Source: Candidatus Nanopelagicales bacterium (GTDB lineage Bacteria > Actinomycetota > Actinomycetes > S36-B12). From it: a DNA stretch of 35,703 nucleotides. Positions 1 to 5,887 of the stretch are shown piece by piece (position 1 is the first letter of the stretch; each line of letters opens with the position of its first letter). Made by a program: the position numbers and the translations under genes. The DNA lies in NCBI GenBank assembly GCA_017857175.1, contig JAFMDS010000019.1:1-35703 (forward strand), in the 5' to 3' direction. The notes under the pieces were generated by a model. That model made no database searches. It saw nothing but the letters and a program-made list of their open reading frames with translations, and was not told the origin of the DNA.

Positions 1-194
1 CCTGGGTCCTGGGGCGCGGGACCACCGAGTTCGGCACGCAAGTCTTCATTATTTGCAACGCTTATGGCTGGGCGATCACGAAGACTAAGAATGTGATCGA
101 TGGTTAGATCAACAACCTGATGACCCAGTGCACGCATCTGCTCAGGGTCAAAACTTAAGTCGAAGCTAATGGAGTCCTCCGAGTTTTCACTCAT
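1..194 (-). CDS. PLP-dependent amino acid decarboxylase, N-terminal part (cut by window edge)
   Basis: Reading leftward from the ATG at 192-194, about 64 codons are open to the window edge. The N-terminus contains DPEQMRALGHQVVDL followed by TIDHILSLRDRP, the entry helix typical of group II pyridoxal-phosphate decarboxylases (aromatic amino acid, glutamate or tyrosine decarboxylase-like). The PLP lysine and the substrate-determining part lie outside the window, so the substrate cannot be named. A TAGTCT box ends six bases before the ATG, and no Shine-Dalgarno sequence is seen, which suggests a leaderless transcript. Assignment to the family is an inference from this short conserved segment. 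Confidence 0.75.
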   Translation of the reverse strand, partial: MSENSEDSISFDLSFDPEQMRALGHQVVDLTIDHILSLRDRPAISVANNEDLRAELGGPAPQDP

Positions 195-200
195 GTGTGA

Positions 201-206
201 AGACTA
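201..206 (-). promoter_or_regulatory. -10 box of leaderless decarboxylase promoter
   Basis: TAGTCT on the minus strand lies exactly six bases upstream of the decarboxylase ATG. A weak TTGGTG lies 18 bases upstream as a possible -35. The same box and spacing recur at plsC (2983-2988). Confidence 0.5.
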
Positions 207-208
207 GA

Positions 209-225
209 GGCTGAGGAGATCAGCC
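209..225 (-). repeat. Short inverted repeat over the stop codon of the Cys-rich gene
   Basis: Perfect 6-bp arms, GGCTGA and TCAGCC, flank a 5-base loop. The repeat covers the stop codon of the 57-residue gene and sits in the -35/-10 spacer of the decarboxylase promoter. On the minus strand only a few scattered T residues follow, so it would be a weak terminator at best. It could equally be an operator. Confidence 0.35.
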
Positions 226-393
226 ACCAAAGAGTCGTGAGAAGAACCCACCCTTATTTGCAGCTGCTTTCTCGGCAGCGGTGCAGGAGCAGCGCTGGTT
301 CTTGGGAATTCCACGGAGAACTTCGTTCTTGTGTTGACCACAGCCGGCCCAGGTTGCCTTCTTGCACGCTTTACATGTTGTTTGACGGCACAT
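220..393 (-). CDS. Small Cys-rich putative metal-binding protein (57 aa)
   Basis: The ATG at 391-393 has a good ribosome binding site (AAGGA, six bases upstream) and the frame ends at TGA 220-222. The protein begins MCRQTTCKACKKATWAGCGQH and has Cys at positions 2, 7, 10, 18, 35 and 37 plus His21, an arrangement suited to binding Zn or Cu. Small proteins with the pattern MCRxxxCxxCxKxTWAGCGxH are, from memory, widespread in Actinobacteria and usually annotated as hypothetical. The C-terminus (GGFFSRLFGG) is a short amphipathic tail. The start lies about 50 bases downstream of a CsoR-like palindrome, which suggests metal or persulfide control. The metal and function are inferred, not shown. 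Confidence 0.8.
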   Translation of the reverse strand: MCRQTTCKACKKATWAGCGQHKNEVLRGIPKNQRCSCTAAEKAAANKGGFFSRLFGG

Positions 394-444
394 GGTTGAT
401 CCTTAGGTCGAGGGAATGGAAACCCACTCTTCAGTGGTGAGTGG

Positions 445-463
445 ACTATACCCCAGGGGGTAT
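445..463 (-). promoter_or_regulatory. CsoR-like operator overlapping a -10 box
   Basis: ATACCCC-AG-GGGGTAT at 448-463 is a perfect palindrome with 7-bp arms. A-T flanked C-tract/G-tract dyads of this kind are typical operators of CsoR-family repressors (Cu(I), Ni/Co or persulfide sensors). On the minus strand TATAGT (445-450) overlaps its edge and would serve as the -10 box for the 57-residue Cys-rich gene, so a bound repressor would block the promoter. No CsoR-family gene is in the window. The identification rests on the motif alone. Confidence 0.55.
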
Positions 464-497
464 CAAGTTCGGCTCCATGGTGTGCCGCTTTTCGCTT

Positions 498-2216
498 CTA
501 ACAGCATTTGCCCTGAGTCGTTGCCAGGTTCGCGTGCTCACTCGGATCAATGGCGGTGATTTCGCTGAGAAATGAGTCGAGATCAATTTTGTGGCCGCCC
601 AGCCAAGTGCCTTGAACTTTGACTTGCGTTGCCAACTTGGTGGGATCGGCCATATAGGGATCCATGGACAACTCAACAAAATCAGCCATCTTGCCCACGC
701 TGATCGAGCCCACGAGGTCATCACGATGCAGCATGTGCGCAGCGTTAATTGTTTGAGCTTTTAATGCATCATCCAAAGAAATAATTTGCTCGGGCCCATG
801 CACCGTTCCACTATCACTCAAGCGCGTAATGGCAGTTTGCATGTTAAGAAGAACATTTGGCGGTGAGACAGAGCCATCGTTGTGAAATGAATATGTTGCT
901 CCAGATTTAACAGCATCTCCCCAACGCATCCAGTTCGCGCCAACCTCGGTAGGGAACATCGTGCCATCGAGCAAATCGCCCCAGTAAATGAATTGGAAGA
1001 CACCGAGTGAGATTCCTACACCAAGTGATGCTGCACGATCAAATTGATCACCCCTGCAGGCACCAACATGCTCAACGCGCCAGCGGTGATCGGTTCCCAA
1101 GAGCTTGTTTGCAACTAATGCATGTTCGTAAGCATCCAACACAATGTCCAGTCCAATATCGCCGTTAACGTGGAATGAGAACTGCCATCCCATCGGTGCA
1201 TATCGTGCGAGCACCTGATCGAGTTCAACTCGGGAGTAGTTCATCATGGCTTCGCCACCGGGCCCAATGGGGATTTGAGCATTCTGAGTTATCTCGTTGT
1301 CCAGGTAGGGGAATGACGCGGCGATAGTTCCAACCCATGGTGAACCATCGGCCCACAACTTGATGCCCTGCTTGTGAAGCATGTCCGTTGAAATGGGGGA
1401 ATCGAGTGGATCTCCTGCATCAGCATTGATAGACATATGAAAAAGGGAAACCCTGACGGGACAATCTTTTGCTGATGCCAGAGCTTCATAGCCTTTGAGC
1501 ATCCCTGTGTTGTAGGTCATTTCAGAGACACTTGTGATCCCGTATGTGGCGAGCATTTGATAAAACTTGGCCGAGGATTGCAACGGATGTGGAATCGCCG
1601 TAGCCATCAATGGAGAGGCAACTGCCAGGACCGCACCCGTTTCATAAGCACGTCCGTTTGAAGTGCCATCCACGTTACGTCCATAACGAGCACCTACAGG
1701 ATCCGCTGGTGGCTTGGCATCGGCCCAATTGAGATATTTGATGGTTGCGCTGTTGAAGTAAATTTCATGGCCTGAGTTGTCAAGAACTGCCACGGGGCGA
1801 TCCGGAAAGAAAACGTCAAGTTCAGTATTTGTGAGTTCCGGTGCACCTTGGAGGAGTCGATCAAGACCGTTAAACAGCACGGGTGTCTGTCCTGCTACTT
1901 CTTTATTGACTTTGTTCCAAAGGTTTTGAACATCCGAGTAGGTGGGATAGCCAATATACGGTGCGATCCAATAGGCCGGCGCTTGCGTGACAACACCAGT
2001 AAGGATGGGATGACTATGAGGCTCAACAAAGCCCGGCATGAGAACCGTGGTACCAAGATTCTGAACCGGTGCACCGGGTGCAGAAGCTTGACATTGCTCC
2101 AATGTTCCAATTGCAGTGATCTTGTTGGAATCGGTATCAAAGGCAACTGCGGTTGCGCGGGGGAGAGCCGGATCCATGGTGATGATGCTTTGTGCCTGAA
2201 GAATTTCAATGGACAC
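498..2216 (-). CDS. Amidohydrolase family 3 (YtcJ-like) metal-dependent hydrolase
   Basis: This 572-residue protein has the N-terminal beta-strand region and first metal motif of the amidohydrolase superfamily (PGFVEPHSHP, His67 and His69). Later blocks fit the family 3 (YtcJ/exoenzyme-regulatory-like) order: LWADGSPW, HVNGDIGLDIVLDAYEHAL, WRVEHVGAC, and SFHNDGSVSPPN, whose Asp is the likely catalytic residue. These enzymes hydrolyse C-N bonds, but the substrate of most members is unknown, and nothing here fixes it. No signal peptide is seen, so it is probably cytoplasmic. The start is GTG with AAAGGG seven bases upstream, four bases after the plsC stop, so the two genes are probably cotranscribed. 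The protein ends in an unusual Cys-Cys pair. Confidence 0.88.
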   Translation of the reverse strand: MSIEILQAQSIITMDPALPRATAVAFDTDSNKITAIGTLEQCQASAPGAPVQNLGTTVLMPGFVEPHSHPILTGVVTQAPAYWIAPYIGYPTYSDVQNLWNKVNKEVAGQTPVLFNGLDRLLQGAPELTNTELDVFFPDRPVAVLDNSGHEIYFNSATIKYLNWADAKPPADPVGARYGRNVDGTSNGRAYETGAVLAVASPLMATAIPHPLQSSAKFYQMLATYGITSVSEMTYNTGMLKGYEALASAKDCPVRVSLFHMSINADAGDPLDSPISTDMLHKQGIKLWADGSPWVGTIAASFPYLDNEITQNAQIPIGPGGEAMMNYSRVELDQVLARYAPMGWQFSFHVNGDIGLDIVLDAYEHALVANKLLGTDHRWRVEHVGACRGDQFDRAASLGVGISLGVFQFIYWGDLLDGTMFPTEVGANWMRWGDAVKSGATYSFHNDGSVSPPNVLLNMQTAITRLSDSGTVHGPEQIISLDDALKAQTINAAHMLHRDDLVGSISVGKMADFVELSMDPYMADPTKLATQVKVQGTWLGGHKIDLDSFLSEITAIDPSEHANLATTQGKCC

Positions 2217-2220
2217 GTCT

Positions 2221-2976
2221 TTACCCTTTCTTCGCCTTTTTTAGTTTCCGGAGTTCACGCGCATGGGCTTCGATCTCAATGGCTTGCTCAAGTGTGGGCG
2301 CACTGCCACCAAGGCGCTGCGGGATCCAAGGAGAACCTGGCGCTTGATCTTTGTAACGCGCCACGGTGATTGCCAGGAGATCTTTCAATGCATGGCTCAA
2401 CATCACATTTGCTGCGTCGGAGTCCGTCCCCGCTGGAATCTCCAGTGGTTGACCAACGGTGATGCATATTTGTTTGCCGCGGGAAAAATCACGAGTGTTG
2501 TAGGACAGGATCCTGTGCCCACCGAAAATAATCATGGGAATGAGTGGCACTTTCGCCGCACTTGCCATGCGAATGGAACCGCTTTTGAGTTCCTTGATGT
2601 CATAGGACAAACTCATGGTTGCTTCGGGGAAAACACCAACCAACTCGCCAGCCTTCAACGCTTTAACGGCGTCGCGGAACGCTTGCGAGCCCGCATCGCG
2701 ATCCACCGGGATATGTTTCATGCCACGCATGAGTGGGCCAGCTACCTTGTGTTTGAAAATCGAATCCTTGGCCATAAACCTGACGAGTCGCCGGCCGCGC
2801 ATGTCCGCTGGAATTCCACCCAGGGCAAAATCCAAGTAGCTCGTGTGATTGATAGCAAGAAGTGCTCCACCTTTGGTGGGAATGTTCTCGGCACCGACAA
2901 TGTCGATCGATAGATCAAGACCCTTAAAAAGCGTCTTAGCGGTGAAGATGATTGATCGATACAGAGGCTCGGCCAC
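2221..2976 (-). CDS. 1-acyl-sn-glycerol-3-phosphate acyltransferase (PlsC family)
   Basis: The 251-residue protein has the LPLAT/PlsC signatures: the catalytic H-x4-D box NHTSYLD (His44, Asp49), the block around KHIPVDRD (about residues 88-94), and FPEAT (116-120), which binds the glycerol phosphate. It should transfer an acyl group to lysophosphatidic acid or a related acceptor at the inner face of the membrane. A Lys-rich tail (KLKKAKKG) ends the protein. Several PlsC paralogues are common in actinobacteria, and some act on mannoside or glycolipid acceptors, so the exact acceptor is uncertain. The start is GTG, six bases after a TAGTCT box, suggesting leaderless transcription. The amidohydrolase follows after four bases. 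Confidence 0.9.
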   Translation of the reverse strand: MAEPLYRSIIFTAKTLFKGLDLSIDIVGAENIPTKGGALLAINHTSYLDFALGGIPADMRGRRLVRFMAKDSIFKHKVAGPLMRGMKHIPVDRDAGSQAFRDAVKALKAGELVGVFPEATMSLSYDIKELKSGSIRMASAAKVPLIPMIIFGGHRILSYNTRDFSRGKQICITVGQPLEIPAGTDSDAANVMLSHALKDLLAITVARYKDQAPGSPWIPQRLGGSAPTLEQAIEIEAHARELRKLKKAKKG

Positions 2977-2982
2977 TTGCCA

Positions 2983-2988
2983 AGACTA
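2983..2988 (-). promoter_or_regulatory. -10 box of leaderless plsC promoter
   Basis: TAGTCT on the minus strand lies six bases before the plsC GTG. It falls in the 21-base gap after bldC, so plsC and the amidohydrolase may start their own transcript. No convincing -35 is visible. Confidence 0.45.
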
Positions 2989-2997
2989 GCGAATCAG

Positions 2998-3216
2998 TCA
3001 GTACGCAGAATCACCCAAGCGAGCACCGCTTTTGTCAAGCAACGCTTGCACTTCCGATGAGCGATAGCGCCGGTGACCGCCCAGTGTCCGAATGCTGGCT
3101 AGTTTGCCGGATTTGGCCCAACGTGTAACAGTCTTGGGGTCCACCCGAAAGAGAGCCGCAACTTCTCCGGGTGTCATGAGGTGCTCCGTCTCGGGAATTG
3201 CTCCGTAGTTCAACAT
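2998..3216 (-). CDS. bldC: BldC-like MerR-type DNA-binding regulator
   Basis: The 72-residue protein is a lone MerR-type winged helix-turn-helix: MTPGEVAALFRVDPKTVTRWAKSGKL, then IRTLGGHRRYR. It closely matches Streptomyces BldC, which lacks the MerR effector and dimerisation domains and binds direct repeats as a cooperative multimer. The frame stays open to 3435, but the ATG at 3214-3216 has a strong ribosome binding site (GAGAGG, five bases upstream), gives the family's usual length, and avoids overlap with the divergent dehydrogenase. In Streptomyces bldC also lies next to vdh, DUF3073, purM and purF, so orthology is likely. Its targets in this organism are unknown. A perfect dyad lies in its upstream region. 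Confidence 0.92.
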   Translation of the reverse strand: MLNYGAIPETEHLMTPGEVAALFRVDPKTVTRWAKSGKLASIRTLGGHRRYRSSEVQALLDKSGARLGDSAY

Positions 3217-3262
3217 GTCACCTCTCAATTCTGCGCCCGGTAGAGAAAAAGCTCTTACCCAC

Positions 3263-3288
3263 TGCCAGAACGCTATTGCTCTCTGGCA
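3263..3288. promoter_or_regulatory. Perfect inverted repeat in the bldC-vdh divergent region
   Basis: TGCCAGA at 3263-3269 and TCTGGCA at 3282-3288 form perfect 7-bp arms with a 12-base spacer. The half-sites are centred 19 bp apart, about two helical turns, which fits an operator for a dimeric repressor or activator. It lies 47 bases upstream of the bldC start and 83 bases upstream of the dehydrogenase start, so it could control either or both. Confidence 0.45.
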
Positions 3289-3371
3289 AATGTGCAACTC
3301 CAGTCTATGTGCGTGTCCGCTACGCTGAGAGGGATTAGATGCCCGAATAACGCGAGAGGCCCCGAAAAGAC

Positions 3372-4430
3372 ATGAATCTGAATCCATGGTCCGAATTTGA
3401 TGGTCACGAGGAGGTCGTGGTGGCTCAGGACCCAAAAACAGGTATTCGATCCGTCATCGCCATTCATTCCACTGCCCTTGGGCCGGCTCTCGGGGGCACC
3501 CGAATGTCGCTCTACTCCGACGCCCCTGACCCCTATGCGGCAGCGCACGCCGATGCCCTGCGGTTGGCCCGCGCCATGACACTCAAGAACTCCCTCGCCG
3601 GGCTACCCCATGGTGGTGGAAAGGCCGTAATCATCGGTGATCCCCACAACAAATCCCGTGAACAACTTCTGGCCTACGGAGACCTCATTGAGTCCTTGGG
3701 CGGTAAGTACGTCACGGCGGGCGATGTAGGTATGCAGGTCGCCGACATGGACGTCCTCGGGGAACGCAGCAAGTGGGTCACCGGTCGCTCTCCCGAGAAC
3801 GGCGGTGTGGGTGATTCAGGCATCTTGACAGCTTTGGGCATCTGGCAAGGAATGCGGGCTGCCGCTCAATTCGCCTACGGTTCACCGGATTTGGGCGACC
3901 GGACAATCGCCGTTGTCGGCGCTGGCAAAGTAGGTGGGCGCCTTATTGGCCATCTCATCGAGTCAGAGGGGGCTCGTGTGGTGGCAATCGACCCTGTTCC
4001 CGAGGTCCGGGCAGCGTTGAGTGCTCAGTATCCCGCGGTGACCTTCGTTGAGACCGTTGATGAACTCCTCGACTCGAATCCCGATGTGCTTTCCCCCAAT
4101 GCCATGGGTGGGTTCATCACCCCTGAAATGGCTGCACGCCTCGAGGTCAAAATGGTCTGCGGGGGGGCCAATAACCAGTTGGCTAGCCCTGAGGTGGGCG
4201 ATCTCTTGGCCGAGAGAGGGATTCTCTATGCCCCTGATTTCCTGGTCAACTGTGGTGGCGTGATTCAGGTGGCTGAAGAACTGGTCGGCGCTGATGTTGA
4301 GCGGGCACGAGCCAAGGTCATGGGGGTCTACGACACGGCCAGCACCGTCTTTGCTCGGGCAGCCTCAGAGGGGATTACCCCTGTGGCGGCCGCGGAGGCA
4401 GAGGCCTGGGCCCGCATCTCCGCGGCCTAA
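3372..4430 (+). CDS. vdh: Valine/leucine dehydrogenase (Glu/Leu/Phe/Val dehydrogenase family)
   Basis: The 352-residue protein belongs to the amino acid dehydrogenase family. It has the substrate domain with the two lysines spaced as in leucine dehydrogenase (Lys72 and Lys84 in LKNSLAGLPHGGGKAVI) and a Rossmann domain with the dinucleotide loop VVGAGKVGG. It should oxidatively deaminate branched-chain amino acids with NAD to 2-oxo acids and ammonia, feeding branched-chain acyl-CoA. Length fits Streptomyces Vdh (about 360 residues), and the neighbours bldC and DUF3073 are the same. Valine versus leucine preference cannot be read from the sequence. The ATG lacks a strong Shine-Dalgarno sequence (only GAGAGG, too far upstream). 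Confidence 0.9.
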   Translation: MNLNPWSEFDGHEEVVVAQDPKTGIRSVIAIHSTALGPALGGTRMSLYSDAPDPYAAAHADALRLARAMTLKNSLAGLPHGGGKAVIIGDPHNKSREQLLAYGDLIESLGGKYVTAGDVGMQVADMDVLGERSKWVTGRSPENGGVGDSGILTALGIWQGMRAAAQFAYGSPDLGDRTIAVVGAGKVGGRLIGHLIESEGARVVAIDPVPEVRAALSAQYPAVTFVETVDELLDSNPDVLSPNAMGGFITPEMAARLEVKMVCGGANNQLASPEVGDLLAERGILYAPDFLVNCGGVIQVAEELVGADVERARAKVMGVYDTASTVFARAASEGITPVAAAEAEAWARISAA

Positions 4431-4454
4431 TCGAGGCAAATTTTTGGGTCATTC

Positions 4455-4482
4455 TTCACTCCAACTGAACCAGAGATAAGAT
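4455..4482 (+). promoter_or_regulatory. Promoter upstream of the DUF3073 gene
   Basis: TTCACT (4455-4460) and TAAGAT (4477-4482) are separated by 16 bases and resemble -35 and -10 elements of the primary sigma factor. Transcription would start near 4490, giving a 5' leader of about 95 bases before DUF3073. There is therefore room for regulation in the leader. Confidence 0.5.
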
Positions 4483-4512
4483 CCTCTAGTGGCGGTTACG
4501 AGAACGCCGCGT

Positions 4513-4567
4513 GTTAATCAGAAAGTTAATCAGTCAACGTACTACCGGGGTTACCCAATCGGTGACC
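4513..4567 (+). repeat. Paired direct repeats with 12-bp period in the DUF3073 leader
   Basis: GTTAATCAG occurs at 4513-4521 and again at 4525-4533, a period of 12. GGTTACC at 4549-4555 and GGTGACC at 4561-4567 form a second pair, also with period 12. Direct-repeat sites are the kind bound by BldC-type proteins, but assignment to a regulator is speculative. Confidence 0.4.
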
Positions 4568-4586
4568 TGGAAGAGAGGGTCGAGCC

Positions 4587-4802
4587 ATGGGGCGAGGCCG
4601 AGCCAAGGCTAAGCAAACAAAAGTTGCGCGGGAACTGAAGTACGGCGGTCCGCAGACCGATTTTGAGCGCCTGCAGGCAGAACTCAGTGGGCAACCTGTT
4701 TATGTTCCCGAGCCGGATACTGATTCATCAGATTCTGATGACCTCGATGACCCTTATGCCAAGTACTACTCCGATGACGACGAAGAAGACGAGTCGGCGT
4801 AG
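4587..4802 (+). CDS. DUF3073 family small protein
   Basis: The 71-residue protein opens MGRGRAKAKQTKVARELKY, a basic motif diagnostic of the actinobacterial DUF3073 family. It ends in an acidic tail, DPYAKYYSDDDEEDESA. Its function is unknown; the basic head and acidic tail suggest nucleic acid or ribosome contacts (inference). The ATG has GAGAGGG seven bases upstream. It has its own promoter, separate from the upstream dehydrogenase. The last 37 bases overlap the convergent purM gene, so its acidic tail and the serine tail of PurM are read from opposite strands of the same DNA. Confidence 0.93.
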   Translation: MGRGRAKAKQTKVARELKYGGPQTDFERLQAELSGQPVYVPEPDTDSSDSDDLDDPYAKYYSDDDEEDESA

Positions 4803-5887
4803 TCGCCTGTCAGGAACACTGCTCCACCCCCACCGCCCTTGGCTGGTGAGTCGCCTGCTTCTCCATCGTTGCGATCGCGGACTGTGCCACATACCCATGC
4901 GTCCAAGTTTCGCCCTGCTAACACAGCGAGCGCCTGATCCACCGATGATGCGTCAACAACAGCGAACATTCCCACTCCCATGTTGAAGGTTCGCTCCGCG
5001 TCGGCCAGCGGTACAGAACCTTCACGCTGAATCAATTCAAAGATTGGCGCGGGCTGCCAGGTCTGCCGATACACATCAACTGAAACATGTGCTGGCAAAA
5101 CCCGCGCAAGGTTTGCCGCAATTCCTCCGCCAGTGACATGACTGAATGCGTGCACATTTGATTGCTTGATCATTTCAAGGCAGTCGCGTGCATAGATGTG
5201 GGTAGGTTCGAGGAGCTCCTCGCCCACAGTTCGACCAAGACTCTCAACTTCCGCATCGAGTCCAAGTTTTCCATCACCCAAAAGAACATGGCGTGCAAGT
5301 GAATACCCATTGGAGTGCAGCCCACTTGAACCCATGGCAATGACGACATCGCCCACCTGAACGCGGTCTGGTCCGAGCAGGTTGTCAGCGTCGACTATCC
5401 CCGTGCCTGCGCCCGCGATGTCGTATTCATCGGGTGCCATGAGTCCCGGGTGTTCAGCGGTCTCGCCGCCAACGAGTGAACAACCTGCCAATTCACATCC
5501 CTGCGCGATACCGGCAACAATGCTTGCGACCCGCTCGGGGTTAACAGAACCAACGGCAATGTAATCGGTCATGAATAAGGGCTCAGCACCACAGACCACG
5601 AGGTCGTCAACCACCATTGCAACGAGATCAAGGCCAACAGTGTGGTGAATGTCTAATGCGCGCGCGACCGCGATTTTGGTGCCAACGCCGTCCGTTGATG
5701 TCGCCAACAATGGGCGCTTCATTGTCTTTGCTGCTGATATGTCAAAGAGTCCCGCGAAACCGCCAAAGTCACCAACAACCTCTGGTCGCGTACTTGCGGC
5801 AATTGATGCACGCATTAATTCAACGGCGCGCTCACCTGATTCGACATTAACGCCAGCTGCCGCATAGGTGGCTTCATTTTGGGTCAT
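4766..5887 (-). CDS. purM: Phosphoribosylformylglycinamidine cyclo-ligase (AIR synthetase)
   Basis: The 373-residue protein converts FGAM to AIR with ATP, step five of purine synthesis. It shows the PurM motifs GDFGGFAGLFD, STDGVGTKI, LVGGETAEHPG and HVTGGGIAANLARVLP. It is about 20-25 residues longer than usual. The extension is low complexity (a GGGGG stretch, then ADSSSSSSSE) and its last 37 bases lie opposite the DUF3073 acidic tail, so it probably arose by stop-codon loss into the convergent gene. The start ATG overlaps the purF stop (ATGA), indicating translational coupling. The protein should be cytoplasmic and functional, since the core is complete. Confidence 0.97.
   Translation of the reverse strand: MTQNEATYAAAGVNVESGERAVELMRASIAASTRPEVVGDFGGFAGLFDISAAKTMKRPLLATSTDGVGTKIAVARALDIHHTVGLDLVAMVVDDLVVCGAEPLFMTDYIAVGSVNPERVASIVAGIAQGCELAGCSLVGGETAEHPGLMAPDEYDIAGAGTGIVDADNLLGPDRVQVGDVVIAMGSSGLHSNGYSLARHVLLGDGKLGLDAEVESLGRTVGEELLEPTHIYARDCLEMIKQSNVHAFSHVTGGGIAANLARVLPAHVSVDVYRQTWQPAPIFELIQREGSVPLADAERTFNMGVGMFAVVDASSVDQALAVLAGRNLDAWVCGTVRDRNDGEAGDSPAKGGGGGAVFLTGDYADSSSSSSSE

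Noticed and set aside
237-440. 67-codon plus-strand ORF
   Set aside because: It lies opposite the Cys-rich 57-residue gene, has no ribosome binding site and has a composition typical of antisense translation.
448-463. CsoR-like palindrome as an intrinsic terminator of the amidohydrolase gene
   Set aside because: No T-tract follows on the minus strand and the two-base spacer is too short for a stable RNA loop.
1848-2913. Long plus-strand ORFs of 173 and 216 codons opposite the amidohydrolase and plsC
   Set aside because: Both are antisense shadows of strongly conserved minus-strand genes and carry no recognisable domain.
4431-4586. Possible additional small gene between vdh and DUF3073
   Set aside because: No open frame with a start and ribosome binding site was seen; the stretch fits a promoter and leader.
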